Of a stretch of 64,000 nt of DNA, positions 1-7,624 are shown piece by piece (positions within the stretch are counted from its first letter, which is position 1; each line of letters starts with the position of its first letter). The stretch spans positions 1 to 64,000 of the forward strand of contig CANLCJ010000012.1 in assembly GCA_947489085.1 (NCBI GenBank), written 5' to 3'. A program made the translations under genes and the position numbers. Source of the stretch: an uncultured Flavobacteriaceae bacterium. GTDB taxonomy: Bacteria; Bacteroidota; Bacteroidia; Flavobacteriales; Flavobacteriaceae. The notes beneath the pieces were generated by a model. The model saw only the letters and a list, made by a program, of their open reading frames with translations, made no database searches and was not told the origin of the DNA.

Positions 1-942
1 TTCTTCCGCAACGATTTCTCCGTTTGCACCTAGAGTAGCAGAAGCATTTCCAGTAGTATCTATGTTTTGGTCTACAATACCTTCAGTATCAGAAACCGTT
101 ATGCTGCCAGTAGCTATGCTAGATGTTGTGCCAGAAGTAGACGATGTAGTACTTTCTGTAGTTACTTCAGGCGTTTCATTGCTAGTACTAGTGCTGCTAC
201 CATCGATTTCAGTATTAGCTACTTCTGTACCTTCAGACGTTGTTTCAGATAGTGTTTCGCCACCAGATACAATGCTAGCGCTTCTGCTGCCATTGCTACT
301 GTTACCAGAAACAGCAGTGGTTGCATTTGTAACTTCTCCACCTCGTAATTCTAATAAACCACCAGCACGATTAGGCCCATTACTAGAAGTTGTTGCTTCA
401 GAGGTTTCAGCAATCGTACTGTTAATTTCGTTAGAGCTTTCTTCAGCTACAATTTCACCGTTAGCGCCAAGCGTAGCCGAAGCATTTCCAATGGTATTTA
501 TGTCTTGATCTATAATACCTTCAGTATCAGAAACCGTAATGCCACCAGTAGCCAAGCTAGAGGTTGTGCCAGAAGTGGAAGACGATGTTCGTCCTGTAGT
601 TACAGTTGGAGTTCCTTCGCTTGAAGACGTTTCATCGGTAACAGTTTCCCCATTAACATCTACAGTAACAGAAGAATTTCCAACAGCACTAGTGTCTTGA
701 TCTACTATGCCGTTGTTAGTTACTGTTACTCTACCTCTAGCACCATTCGCGCTAGTACGACGAGAACCTCTTCTCGATCTTGGTGTTCTGGTAGAACTAG
801 ATGTTGTTTCTTGAGTTGTTGTTTCTTCTGTTGTTGTTGCCATTGTACGCTCAACAGTATCAGTTGAGGGAACTGATACGTTCTGAGCGGTACATACTAA
901 CCCTGTAAATAGAAGGGGAATAATTAGTGTTTTTTTAGTCAT
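1..942 (-). CDS. Secreted Ser/Thr-rich repeat protein (3' end outside the window)
   Basis: The frame is open from an ATG at 942 down to base 1 with no stop, so the C terminus lies outside the window. The visible 314 residues start with a signal peptide (MTKKTLIIPLLFTGLVCTAQ), then a basic stretch rich in RRGSRR, then Ser/Thr/Gly-rich sequence. A block containing VSDTEGI, GNASATLGANGEIVAEE and TSGTTSS occurs twice, about 438 bp (146 codons) apart. The signal peptide is nearly the same as that of the protein at 1679-3193, so the two look like paralogues. A C-terminal T9SS sorting domain is expected by analogy but not visible. No enzymatic motif was seen; a cell-surface or matrix role is inference. 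Confidence 0.8.
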   Translation of the reverse strand, partial: MTKKTLIIPLLFTGLVCTAQNVSVPSTDTVERTMATTTEETTTQETTSSSTRTPRSRRGSRRTSANGARGRVTVTNNGIVDQDTSAVGNSSVTVDVNGETVTDETSSSEGTPTVTTGRTSSSTSGTTSSLATGGITVSDTEGIIDQDINTIGNASATLGANGEIVAEESSNEINSTIAETSEATTSSNGPNRAGGLLELRGGEVTNATTAVSGNSSNGSRSASIVSGGETLSETTSEGTEVANTEIDGSSTSTSNETPEVTTESTTSSTSGTTSSIATGSITVSDTEGIVDQNIDTTGNASATLGANGEIVAEE

Positions 943-1590
943 TTGTAATGGATTTTAGGTGTTGTTGTTTTTAAGTATTTTAATTTTTATAGTTGTTCTG
1001 CAACTCGAATAAACTACGATTAAACGAGATGGTATAGATGTTAACTACAAGCCTGTATTGTAATGCTTGTAGCTCTAAAATGTGTTAAGGTGTTGTTGTA
1101 TAGTCTTTTAAATGTGTAATTTTTAACATTTAAAAATTGAGATGTAAAATTTCTTTTTTCTTATTTAAAATCATGCAATGTTGTAAGTAATTTTTTGGTA
1201 TCAAAAGTATTGTATTGAATAGTCAGTAACAGGCGTTTTAGGCAAATGATATCTTTTTTTAGGTGGAGTACCTCGTTTTCTTAGGTGAGTTGACGAATTG
1301 TCTATTCCAAGCGCGTTATTAGTGCTTTTATAGTTTTGTTTATGCTTATTTTAGATTTAAAACAGAGGAAAAAATTTTAGAAACATACCTTTTGTTTGAG
1401 GTACAAGAATTTAAACTGAGCAAACAGCTGGTTGTGTAGAATGGGGGTTGATAATTATAGATAAGGCAGTGAATCTGAAAGGTGTTTTAGCAAATACAAC
1501 TGCAATTTTGAAAGTACCTTGTATGCGAAATTCTTATCCATAAATGGCATTAAATACTGTTAGAATTAAATTTGAAATGGTATTAGGAAT
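943..1590. other. Long AT-rich intergenic region
   Basis: About 650 bases lie between the two surface repeat genes. It holds the presumed leader and promoter of the minus-strand gene ending at 942, but no convincing TTTG/TAnnTTTG pair was found. A minus-strand TACTTTTG (1202-1209) matches the -7 element but has no TTTG at the right distance. A short inverted repeat with arms CTACAAGC (1045-1052) and GCTTGTAG (1065-1072) is present. No credible ORF or structured RNA was recognised. Confidence 0.5.
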
Positions 1591-1631
1591 AAAAAAATCC
1601 TTTGAGTTTTGTTTAAGAACTCAAAGGATTT
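1591..1631 (-). terminator. Intrinsic terminator of the 1679-3193 gene
   Basis: A perfect 14-bp stem (1595-1608 with 1618-1631, 9-nt loop) is followed on the minus strand by seven T residues (A run 1591-1597 on the plus strand). It lies about 48 bases past the stop of the minus-strand gene ending at 1679. Confidence 0.85.
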
Positions 1632-1678
1632 CAATGTTATATTAAATGTAGTCGCGTAATTTAAACGATAAGATTGTA

Positions 1679-3193
1679 TTATCTTTTAAAAAAACGTTCT
1701 ACTGTTCTGCCTTCATTAGAATAAACGTTTGCAAAATATAAACCTTCTTGTAAATCGGACACGTTAATACGTGCTCTTGATAATCCATTGATATTTTCCG
1801 ATTTTAAAAGTTCACCACTAGCAGACGTAATTTCAACTCTAGTAAGTTTAACACTAGGCGCAAATACTACTAAAGATCTTCTAGCAGGATTAGGAAACAA
1901 GATAACTCTTATCGGTGCTTGTGCCTCAATAGGCGCAGCAACATCGTTTGTAGATGTTTCTTCTGCAACAGTTTCTCCATTAGCCGTAGCGGTTAATGAT
2001 GCATTTCCAGAAGTTTCCGTTTCTAAGGTTGTTACACCTTCGTCTCCATTAGCTGTAATAGTTCCAGTAGCACTACTAGAATTTACTGGTTCATCGGCAG
2101 TATCTGTTGCATTGTTTTGATTGTTCGCAGCGATACGCGCTAAAATTTCTTCTCTCGAAAATACGGTTACTTCACCGTTTCCAGAGACTTGCGAATCTAC
2201 AGTGTTAACACTTTCGGTACTAGGAGCGGTAGTGTTCTCAGGAGCATCAACGGCGTTTGCTGCTGGTTCTTGCGCTACAAGATCTCCATTAGCCGTAGCG
2301 GTTAACGTTGCGTTTCCAGAAGTTTCCGTTTCTAAGGTTGTTACACCTTCGTCTCCATTAGCAGCAATTGTTCCAGTAGCAATGCTAGATGTTGCTGGTT
2401 CATCAGCAGTATCTGTTGCATTGTTTTGGTTGTTTGCAGCGATACGTGCTAAGATTTCCTCCCTAGAAAATACGGTGATTTCACTATTTCCAGAGATCTG
2501 AGAATCTACAGTATTAACGCTTTCGGTACTAGGAGCGGTAGTGTTCTCAGGAGCATCAACGGTGTTTGCCGCTGGTTCTTGTGCTACAAGATCTCCATTA
2601 GCCGTAGCTGTTAACGTTGCGTTTCCAGAAGTTTCCGTTTCTACTGTTGTTACACCTTCGTCTCCATTCGCTGTAATAGTTCCAGTAGCAATGCTAGATG
2701 TTGCTGGTTCATCAGCAGTATCTGTTGCATTGTTTTGGTTGTTTGCAGCGATACGTGCTAAGATTTCCTCTCTAGAAAATACGGTGATTTCACCATTTCC
2801 AGAGATCTGAGAATCTACAGTATTAACGCTTTCGGTACTAGGAGCGGTAGTGTTCTCAGGAGCATCAACGGTGTTTGCCGCTGGTTCTTGAGCTACAAGA
2901 TCTCCATTAGCCGTAGCGGTTAATGTTGCATTTCCAGAAGTTTCCGTTTCTATTGCTGTTACACCTTCGTCTCCATTAGCTGCTAGAGTTCCAGTTGCAA
3001 TGCTTGATGTTGCAGGTTGGTTAACGGCAGGTGGATTGTTCTGGTTGTTTGCAGCAATACGTGCTAAGATTTCCTCTCTAGAAAATACGGTTACTTCACC
3101 GTTTCCAGAGATTTGAGCATCTTCTGAAGTGTTTTGAGCTGTTGATACGAGTCCCGCAAATAAAAGCGGGATAATAAATGTTGTTTTTTTCAT
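1679..3193 (-). CDS. Secreted four-repeat protein with T9SS sorting domain
   Basis: A protein of 504 residues: signal peptide (1-19, ending STAQ), four tandem repeats of about 103 residues (about 26-425), then a C-terminal type IX secretion sorting domain (about 426-504) with the LFPNPA start, an EITSASGELL strand, a LYF segment and a basic FFKR end. Each repeat opens with SGNGEVTVFSREEILARIAA and ends with a Thr/Ala/Glu-rich linker; the first repeat is one residue shorter. The frame is open to a TTG at 3199, but the ATG at 3193 places the signal peptide as in the neighbouring paralogue. The protein is probably exported across the outer membrane and attached or released there. The repeat family was not recognised. 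Confidence 0.85.
   Translation of the reverse strand: MKKTTFIIPLLFAGLVSTAQNTSEDAQISGNGEVTVFSREEILARIAANNQNNPPAVNQPATSSIATGTLAANGDEGVTAIETETSGNATLTATANGDLVAQEPAANTVDAPENTTAPSTESVNTVDSQISGNGEITVFSREEILARIAANNQNNATDTADEPATSSIATGTITANGDEGVTTVETETSGNATLTATANGDLVAQEPAANTVDAPENTTAPSTESVNTVDSQISGNSEITVFSREEILARIAANNQNNATDTADEPATSSIATGTIAANGDEGVTTLETETSGNATLTATANGDLVAQEPAANAVDAPENTTAPSTESVNTVDSQVSGNGEVTVFSREEILARIAANNQNNATDTADEPVNSSSATGTITANGDEGVTTLETETSGNASLTATANGETVAEETSTNDVAAPIEAQAPIRVILFPNPARRSLVVFAPSVKLTRVEITSASGELLKSENINGLSRARINVSDLQEGLYFANVYSNEGRTVERFFKR
1905..3117 (-). repeat. 309-bp tandem repeat array inside the T9SS protein gene
   Basis: The sequence GAATCTAC recurs at 2193, 2502 and 2811, exactly 309 bp (103 codons) apart, and the flanking DNA is nearly identical between copies. 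The first coding copy (about 2812-3117) is three bases shorter; the fourth (below 2193) is more diverged. High nucleotide identity suggests recent duplication or gene-conversion homogenisation. Confidence 0.9.
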
Positions 3194-3460
3194 TTTCAAT
3201 AAATTTTAATTACTAATTTTTTTTTGGTAATACTTTTGTGTTTACTAATTTTTGTTTCTCATAGGCATTGTTTTTTAAGGGTTCATACTTTTTATTGCAA
3301 CATTATAAAGACTATAAAAAAACCTTTTTAACGTTGTTTTAGGACCATATAGGGATGAGAGTGGCTGTGTTGATTAGTAAATACTAAAAAACAGTATGCG
3401 TTAGTAAATAAAACAGGAAGCTTTTTCCTGTAAGTAACGGTTTAGCTTAAAAGACGTGTT

Positions 3461-4336
3461 TTAGAGCTGTATATGATAAGTAGCGTGAAATCCAAAAAAG
3501 AAATTACCATCTCGCGTATTAAAATTTCTTGTGGTTTGCGTAATAAAGCCGTCTTCTGTGAAAATCTGATTGTTAGTCATCTTAAATTGCAACAAAAGGT
3601 TTTTTACTTGCCAATTGGTACCTAAAGAAAAGGCGCCAAAAGTTTCTACAGATTCTAAGGGGTTGGCAACATAATAATATTCTGAAACAATAGAAACGTG
3701 ATTACTTACTTTATATCTCCCACCAAAGCCAACAGCAAAGTGGTTAGGATCATCTAAACTTGAAATAGAAGAGGTGCGATGTACAAATGTTGGAGAAATT
3801 TGAAATGAAAAATTACGAGTAAACTTTCTTGCAATAAGCAATTGAGTTGTAGAGGCAAGTTTATCTCCAAAATCATCCCGACGTTCTATGCCTATAATTC
3901 TTCTTGTGCGATACGTGCCTGCTTGTACTAAGGTAATGCCAAAAGGTATACCAGAGTTGTCTGTTTTTTGTTGTGCTAATCGGTATTTAAAATAGCCATC
4001 AAAAATACCATTGGGTACACCAACACCAGCACCTACTGTTAACTTGTCTGAGATACCATAGTCTAAGCCAAAGCGCGCACACATTCTGTCGGCTATAAAA
4101 GAATTACTGCTTTCTTGCTCTACATTCCAGTATCTGCTCATAAAAGAAACTTCTAAGGTGTTTTTTTTGCGCGTCTCTACAGAATGTCCAATCGAGATAC
4201 GTGTACCTTGAAAGGTGCCTAGTACATTAGCAACAGTGTCTATAGGTTCTTTTTCAAGTTTATCGAGAAGGCTTTGCCCTGTGGTGTAAAAAGGCAAACC
4301 TAATAAAAGGATGAGTCTTAGAGATTTAATTTTCAT
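3461..4336 (-). CDS. DUF5777-like outer-membrane beta-barrel protein
   Basis: The ATG at 4336 gives a signal peptide (MKIKSLRLILLLGLPFYTTGQ) and 291 residues; it overlaps the end of the upstream YceI gene by 11 bp, a sign of translational coupling. The start SLLDKLEKE, then FQGTRISIGHSVE and alternating amphipathic strands with many aromatic residues, match what I recall of the DUF5777 family of Bacteroidota barrels. The C terminus ends in aromatic/hydrophobic alternation (FFGFHATYHIQL), as in outer-membrane proteins. Function is unknown. It is the last gene of a three-gene cassette (OB-fold, YceI, DUF5777). The open frame extends further upstream (4423) without a credible signal sequence, so the ATG at 4336 is preferred. 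Confidence 0.75.
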   Translation of the reverse strand: MKIKSLRLILLLGLPFYTTGQSLLDKLEKEPIDTVANVLGTFQGTRISIGHSVETRKKNTLEVSFMSRYWNVEQESSNSFIADRMCARFGLDYGISDKLTVGAGVGVPNGIFDGYFKYRLAQQKTDNSGIPFGITLVQAGTYRTRRIIGIERRDDFGDKLASTTQLLIARKFTRNFSFQISPTFVHRTSSISSLDDPNHFAVGFGGRYKVSNHVSIVSEYYYVANPLESVETFGAFSLGTNWQVKNLLLQFKMTNNQIFTEDGFITQTTRNFNTRDGNFFFGFHATYHIQL

Positions 4337-4865
4337 AAGGCGCATAATTAAAATTAAAAGTAATCTCAATTTTCTTAGAGATGTTTGGAGATAAAAGTGC
4401 GGGTACTTTAATGTTATAATCATTGATTAACACATCTAAGCTTCCCTTAATAGTATAACTGTTATCTGCTTTAGAAATTGTCGCTTTAATTTCTATAGGT
4501 TTTGAAATGTTTCGAAGCGTAAAAGTACCTTTAATAAGCTTAGTCTGCAAGGCATCATTAGCATTAAAATTTTCAATTTCCCCTTCAAAAGTAGCTTTAG
4601 GGTAAAGATCAGACTCAATATAACTCGCATTAAAATGCTCGTGCATAAGCGATTTTTGAAATACAAAAGCCCGCATTAAAATTTGCACCGCAATCTGGCG
4701 TGTTTTTGGATTTAAAATACTAAGCGTTTGCGAGTTTTTAGCTTGTATGTTTTCTACAGAGGTGTATGAGAAAAACGTAACTTCTCCCTGTCGCTCAATG
4801 TATTCTGTGTTTTGTGAAAAACTTTTCATACAAATAAATAGAAAAAGTAGTAGTGTTTTATTCAT
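4326..4865 (-). CDS. YceI-like periplasmic protein
   Basis: A protein of 179 residues with a signal peptide (MNKTLLLFLFICMKSFSQ). The body has the YceI lipocalin-like pattern: GEVTFFSYTSVENIQAKNSQ near the start, FQKSLMHEHFNASYIESDLYPKATF in the middle (the segment where YceI proteins carry the conserved M-x-x-H-F-x-S/A and YP-x-A-x-F pattern), and a late strand LDVLINDYNIKVP. YceI proteins bind isoprenoid-type lipids in the periplasm; the ligand here is unknown. It lies 10 bp after the OB-fold gene and overlaps the DUF5777 gene, so the three are probably one operon. Confidence 0.85.
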   Translation of the reverse strand: MNKTLLLFLFICMKSFSQNTEYIERQGEVTFFSYTSVENIQAKNSQTLSILNPKTRQIAVQILMRAFVFQKSLMHEHFNASYIESDLYPKATFEGEIENFNANDALQTKLIKGTFTLRNISKPIEIKATISKADNSYTIKGSLDVLINDYNIKVPALLSPNISKKIEITFNFNYAPYEN

Positions 4866-4875
4866 GAAAAGGGAT

Positions 4876-5286
4876 TTAAATAATGATGCAATTTAATAAT
4901 ATGATGTCTAATAAATGGCCTTTTAGAATGCCTTTAACTAGTATTTTATCGCCAATCTTAAGATGGGGTATTTTATGTATCTCATCTTTATGTAATTCGC
5001 ACAACACGTAGGTTTTGCTTTTTTTGTGACTTAAGTAAAGTGTAAATTTTTCGTTTTTGGTATGAACAGCTTTAAGCGTACCATCAATCTCTATTACTTT
5101 TTCTACTAGATGGCTAAGCGTTGCGTTATCGTATTTATGAATTAACCTTTCCGTCGAAATATGCTTGTAAGTAGGAGCCTTGCGCATGTCGTGTAAGCAC
5201 AATGTTGCTGTTGCTAGGTAAAAACCGAGGCAAAGCACACATCCTACAGTAACGTAAATAATATTTCTATGTTTTTGCGATATCAT
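4876..5286 (-). CDS. Small membrane-anchored OB-fold (tRNA_anti-like) protein
   Basis: A protein of 136 residues with an N-terminal membrane segment or uncleaved signal (about 9-29), then a domain that looks like the OB-fold tRNA_anti-like family: VIEIDGTLKAVHTKNEKFTLYLS, then IGDKILVKGILKGHL, the usual -V-G--- strand pair. There is no lipobox; the cysteines near the membrane segment are not in a clear LxxC context. It is the first gene of the OB-fold / YceI / DUF5777 cassette. Binding of nucleic acid is not implied; extracytoplasmic OB-folds of this kind have no settled role. Confidence 0.65.
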   Translation of the reverse strand: MISQKHRNIIYVTVGCVLCLGFYLATATLCLHDMRKAPTYKHISTERLIHKYDNATLSHLVEKVIEIDGTLKAVHTKNEKFTLYLSHKKSKTYVLCELHKDEIHKIPHLKIGDKILVKGILKGHLLDIILLNCIII

Positions 5287-5572
5287 ATAAGTTTAGCTAA
5301 AAAACATTAAATTGAAAATTGTAATAAGATTTTTAAAGCATTTAGAAGCTTTATCTTTATACTATATGTTCATTAAAATGTTAAAATCGCTTCATCTTTT
5401 TATTTTCAAGTATAAAAGTATGTAATTATTGCCAATACTAGTGTTGAAAGGGGTCACAAAGTTTATAAAGCGGAAAAATAATGTCTGAAACGGAAAAAAA
5501 GCATTTGAAAATTTAACATAATTAAAGGCTATCACGTAATTTAGTACCACCAAACAAAAGCGTTTTCAATTC

Positions 5573-6712
5573 ATGAAAAATTACAAAACTTATGTTCTAA
5601 CTACAGTAGTATTCACAATTATTTATGTGTTTATGGCATACCTAGCAGTGCAGATTATAGCCAAGCAAAGTATAATTTTATTGTTAGAAAACGAGATACA
5701 ATCAGGAAAGCAACGGGCTAAGCAAATTTCATCCATAAGCGGAGCCGCTTTAGAAGCCAATGTAGAAAAAGGTATTGTTGTAAAAGGCATTCAAAAAAGT
5801 ATAGAGGGTATCGATGAAGCTAATATGTTTCTCTCTGTAATAGATTGGTCTGGTAAGATTGTGAGTTATCCGGATATTACAAAAGTGGGTACGGTAGATG
5901 CTGAAACCAATGCAGTAGTGTCTAATGTTAAAAAAGACATTTCAGCGGAAGATTTATACACTTATGTGTCCAGTTATAACATGGTCGAAGATACCCTCGA
6001 AGCATCAGAAATAGTTCGACTGGATGCCATCCCTAATTCCGATTTAATTGTGGTAACGCACATTAACCTAAGAAACGTAATTACCAAATTCAACAGATTT
6101 AAAAATAAGTACAGCTTTATATTTATAATACTTGGATTAATTATTCTGGTTATTGTTTTTGGTATTATAAGGTACATGTCTAATTACTATTACGAAGAGT
6201 TAGAACGTAAATCTACACGGCTAGAAGATAGCATGTTGAATTTGTCTAAGTTAAATGCCTCTTTAGAGAATTACCAGAAAAACATAGCTATAGAAAAAGA
6301 AAAACAAGCAAAAGAAGAGGAAAAAGAAATAGAAAAGGCTATAGCGTCTGGAGACGATGTTATTAAAGATTTACCTAAAAAACGTTTGCTTACATATATA
6401 CGTAACGAGTTGATGCCTGTAGGTATAGAAGATATCTCTTATATTTATTTAGAAAATACCATAACCTATATTGTTAGAAAAGATGGGAAGCGTTTTACTG
6501 CAAATGATAGTTTAGATCAAATATACTCTTCTTTAGACGAAAAATTATTTTTTAGAGCGAACCGTCAAATTATAGTCTCTATCTATGCCATAGATAAAAT
6601 TATTAAGTTTGGTAACAGCTCTTTAAAAATAGAAACCAAACCTTCTTCTGAAATAGATATTATTATAGGAAAAAACAAGGCGTCTTCTTTTAAGCAGTGG
6701 TTGGATTTATAA
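5573..6712 (+). CDS. Membrane-anchored LytTR transcriptional regulator
   Basis: A protein of 379 residues: transmembrane helix 1 (about 7-30), an extracytoplasmic region (31-179) with a PAS/Cache-like look (FLSVIDWSGKIVSYPD), transmembrane helix 2 (180-202), a Lys/Glu-rich coiled coil (about 205-262), and a C-terminal LytTR DNA-binding domain (about 271-379, with YIYLENTITYIVRKDGKRF, FFRANRQIIVS and the IKFGNSSLKIE strands). There is no receiver or kinase domain, so it is probably a one-component receptor that binds DNA from the membrane. It is divergent from the OB-fold cassette across 286 bp and just upstream of the Rrf2 gene. Ligand and targets are unknown. Confidence 0.85.
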   Translation: MKNYKTYVLTTVVFTIIYVFMAYLAVQIIAKQSIILLLENEIQSGKQRAKQISSISGAALEANVEKGIVVKGIQKSIEGIDEANMFLSVIDWSGKIVSYPDITKVGTVDAETNAVVSNVKKDISAEDLYTYVSSYNMVEDTLEASEIVRLDAIPNSDLIVVTHINLRNVITKFNRFKNKYSFIFIILGLIILVIVFGIIRYMSNYYYEELERKSTRLEDSMLNLSKLNASLENYQKNIAIEKEKQAKEEEKEIEKAIASGDDVIKDLPKKRLLTYIRNELMPVGIEDISYIYLENTITYIVRKDGKRFTANDSLDQIYSSLDEKLFFRANRQIIVSIYAIDKIIKFGNSSLKIETKPSSEIDIIIGKNKASSFKQWLDL

Positions 6713-6734
6713 CGGTTGGTCTAATATGTTGCGA

Positions 6735-6765
6735 TTTGGAGCATATTTTTAATTGGCTATCTTAG
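6735..6765 (+). promoter_or_regulatory. Putative promoter of the Rrf2 gene
   Basis: TTTG (6735-6738), 19 nt, then TATCTTAG (6758-6765) fits the Bacteroidota TTTG-N19-TAnnTTTG pattern with one mismatch. The -7 element ends 4 nt before the ATG at 6770, so the transcript may be nearly leaderless. An inverted repeat AATATG (6723-6728) / CATATT (6742-6747) straddles the -33 element and could be an autoregulatory site. Confidence 0.45.
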
Positions 6766-6769
6766 CAGC

Positions 6770-7183
6770 ATGTTATCCAAAAAAACAAAGTACGGTCTAA
6801 AAGCGTTAACTTACATAGCGCGAACTGGTGATGATGTTCCAGTACAAGTAAGTGCTATTGCTAAAAGCGAACAGATTCCGCAGAAATTTCTGGAGGGTAT
6901 TTTGTTAACGTTAAGAAAAGCAGGCATCTTAGGCTCTAAAAAAGGAAAACACGGTGGTTATTACTTAAGAAGTTTGCCTTCCGACATTAAAATGACCGAT
7001 GTAATGCGTGTTTTAGAAGGACCTATTGCTATGGTGCCCTGTGTAAGTCTTAACTATTACGAGAAATGCGACGATTGTCCAGATGAACACGCCTGTAGTG
7101 TTCATAAACTCATGATAGAAGTACGCGATAGTACCCTTAAAGTATTTAGGAATAAGACCTTGGGCGATCTCTCCCAAGTCTAA
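6770..7183 (+). CDS. Rrf2-family transcriptional regulator
   Basis: A protein of 137 residues with the Rrf2 winged helix at the N terminus (LSKKTKYGLKALTYIA, IPQKFLEGILLTLRKAGIL, wing KKGKHGGYYL) and the conserved TDVMRVLEGPIA helix. Four cysteines (91, 100, 103, 109) lie in the region where IscR-type members bind an Fe-S cluster; the CDDCPDEHAC spacing is compatible with a cluster or a thiol sensor. Position next to the sulfate assimilation operon and the dyad at 7311-7336 suggest a regulator of sulfur or cysteine genes (CymR-like role), but this is inference from context. Confidence 0.88.
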   Translation: MLSKKTKYGLKALTYIARTGDDVPVQVSAIAKSEQIPQKFLEGILLTLRKAGILGSKKGKHGGYYLRSLPSDIKMTDVMRVLEGPIAMVPCVSLNYYEKCDDCPDEHACSVHKLMIEVRDSTLKVFRNKTLGDLSQV

Positions 7184-7201
7184 TTGGACTTAAAAATTCT
7201 C

Positions 7202-7229
7202 AAAATCAAGGAGGTTACAGCTTGATTTT
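7202..7229 (+). terminator. Hairpin after the Rrf2 gene
   Basis: A 9-bp stem, AAAATCAAG (7202-7210) with CTTGATTTT (7221-7229), lies 18 bases after the Rrf2 stop and is followed by a T-rich stretch. It is a plausible weak terminator separating the Rrf2 gene from the sulfur operon. Confidence 0.5.
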
Positions 7230-7280
7230 CTTCATTTTATCGCTGAAATACACCAATATTCTAAAAAATAAGCCCTGTGG

Positions 7281-7310
7281 TTTGTAGTATGGAAAAAAGT
7301 ATTACTTTTG
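7281..7310 (+). promoter_or_regulatory. Promoter of the sulfate assimilation operon
   Basis: TTTG (7281-7284), 18 nt, then TACTTTTG (7303-7310) is a full match to both Bacteroidota promoter elements. The start would be near 7315, giving a leader of about 40 nt before the DUF2061 gene. Confidence 0.75.
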
Positions 7311-7336
7311 TAATCCCTACTAAATTGATAGGATTA
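7311..7336 (+). promoter_or_regulatory. Putative operator dyad at the operon start site
   Basis: Inverted arms TAATCC (7311-7316) and GGATTA (7331-7336) begin directly after the -7 element and cover the expected transcription start, a classic repressor position. The Rrf2 regulator encoded just upstream is the obvious candidate ligand; this assignment is inference. Confidence 0.5.
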
Positions 7337-7353
7337 ATATAAAATAACAACAA

Positions 7354-7611
7354 ATGATAGCGCAAATGTTATTGAAAAGTAAAGAAAAGACCACTTATAA
7401 GGAGGATGCCGTTGGAGAAAAGCCAATACGAAGTGTTGCTAAAGCTTTAAGCTGGAGAGTTGTTGGTACTTTAGATACATTGATTGTGTCATACATATTA
7501 ACAGGAGAAATGTCAGTTGCTGCATCCATAGCATCTGTAGATTTTTTAACAAAAATGGTATTATACTTTTTCCATGAGCGTATTTGGAACGCTGTAAAAT
7601 GGGGGAAATAA
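7354..7611 (+). CDS. DUF2061 small membrane protein
   Basis: A protein of 85 residues. The core, from KPIRSVAKALSWRVVGTLDT through two hydrophobic segments to FFHERIWNAVKWGK, matches the DUF2061 pattern of short membrane proteins. It is the first gene of the sulfate assimilation operon, 13 bp before cysH. I recall DUF2061 proteins near cysteine synthesis genes in other Flavobacteriaceae, which suggests a link to sulfate or sulfite handling, but no function is established. Confidence 0.8.
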   Translation: MIAQMLLKSKEKTTYKEDAVGEKPIRSVAKALSWRVVGTLDTLIVSYILTGEMSVAASIASVDFLTKMVLYFFHERIWNAVKWGK

Positions 7612-7624
7612 AATAAATAAAGCG

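Noticed and set aside
62-2810. Several plus-strand ORFs in the surface repeat genes (for example 62-508, 2121-2501, 2541-2810)
   Set aside because: They are antisense to the minus-strand genes, have low-complexity Val/Ser/Leu composition and no signal or domain; the open frames come from the repetitive codons of the real genes.
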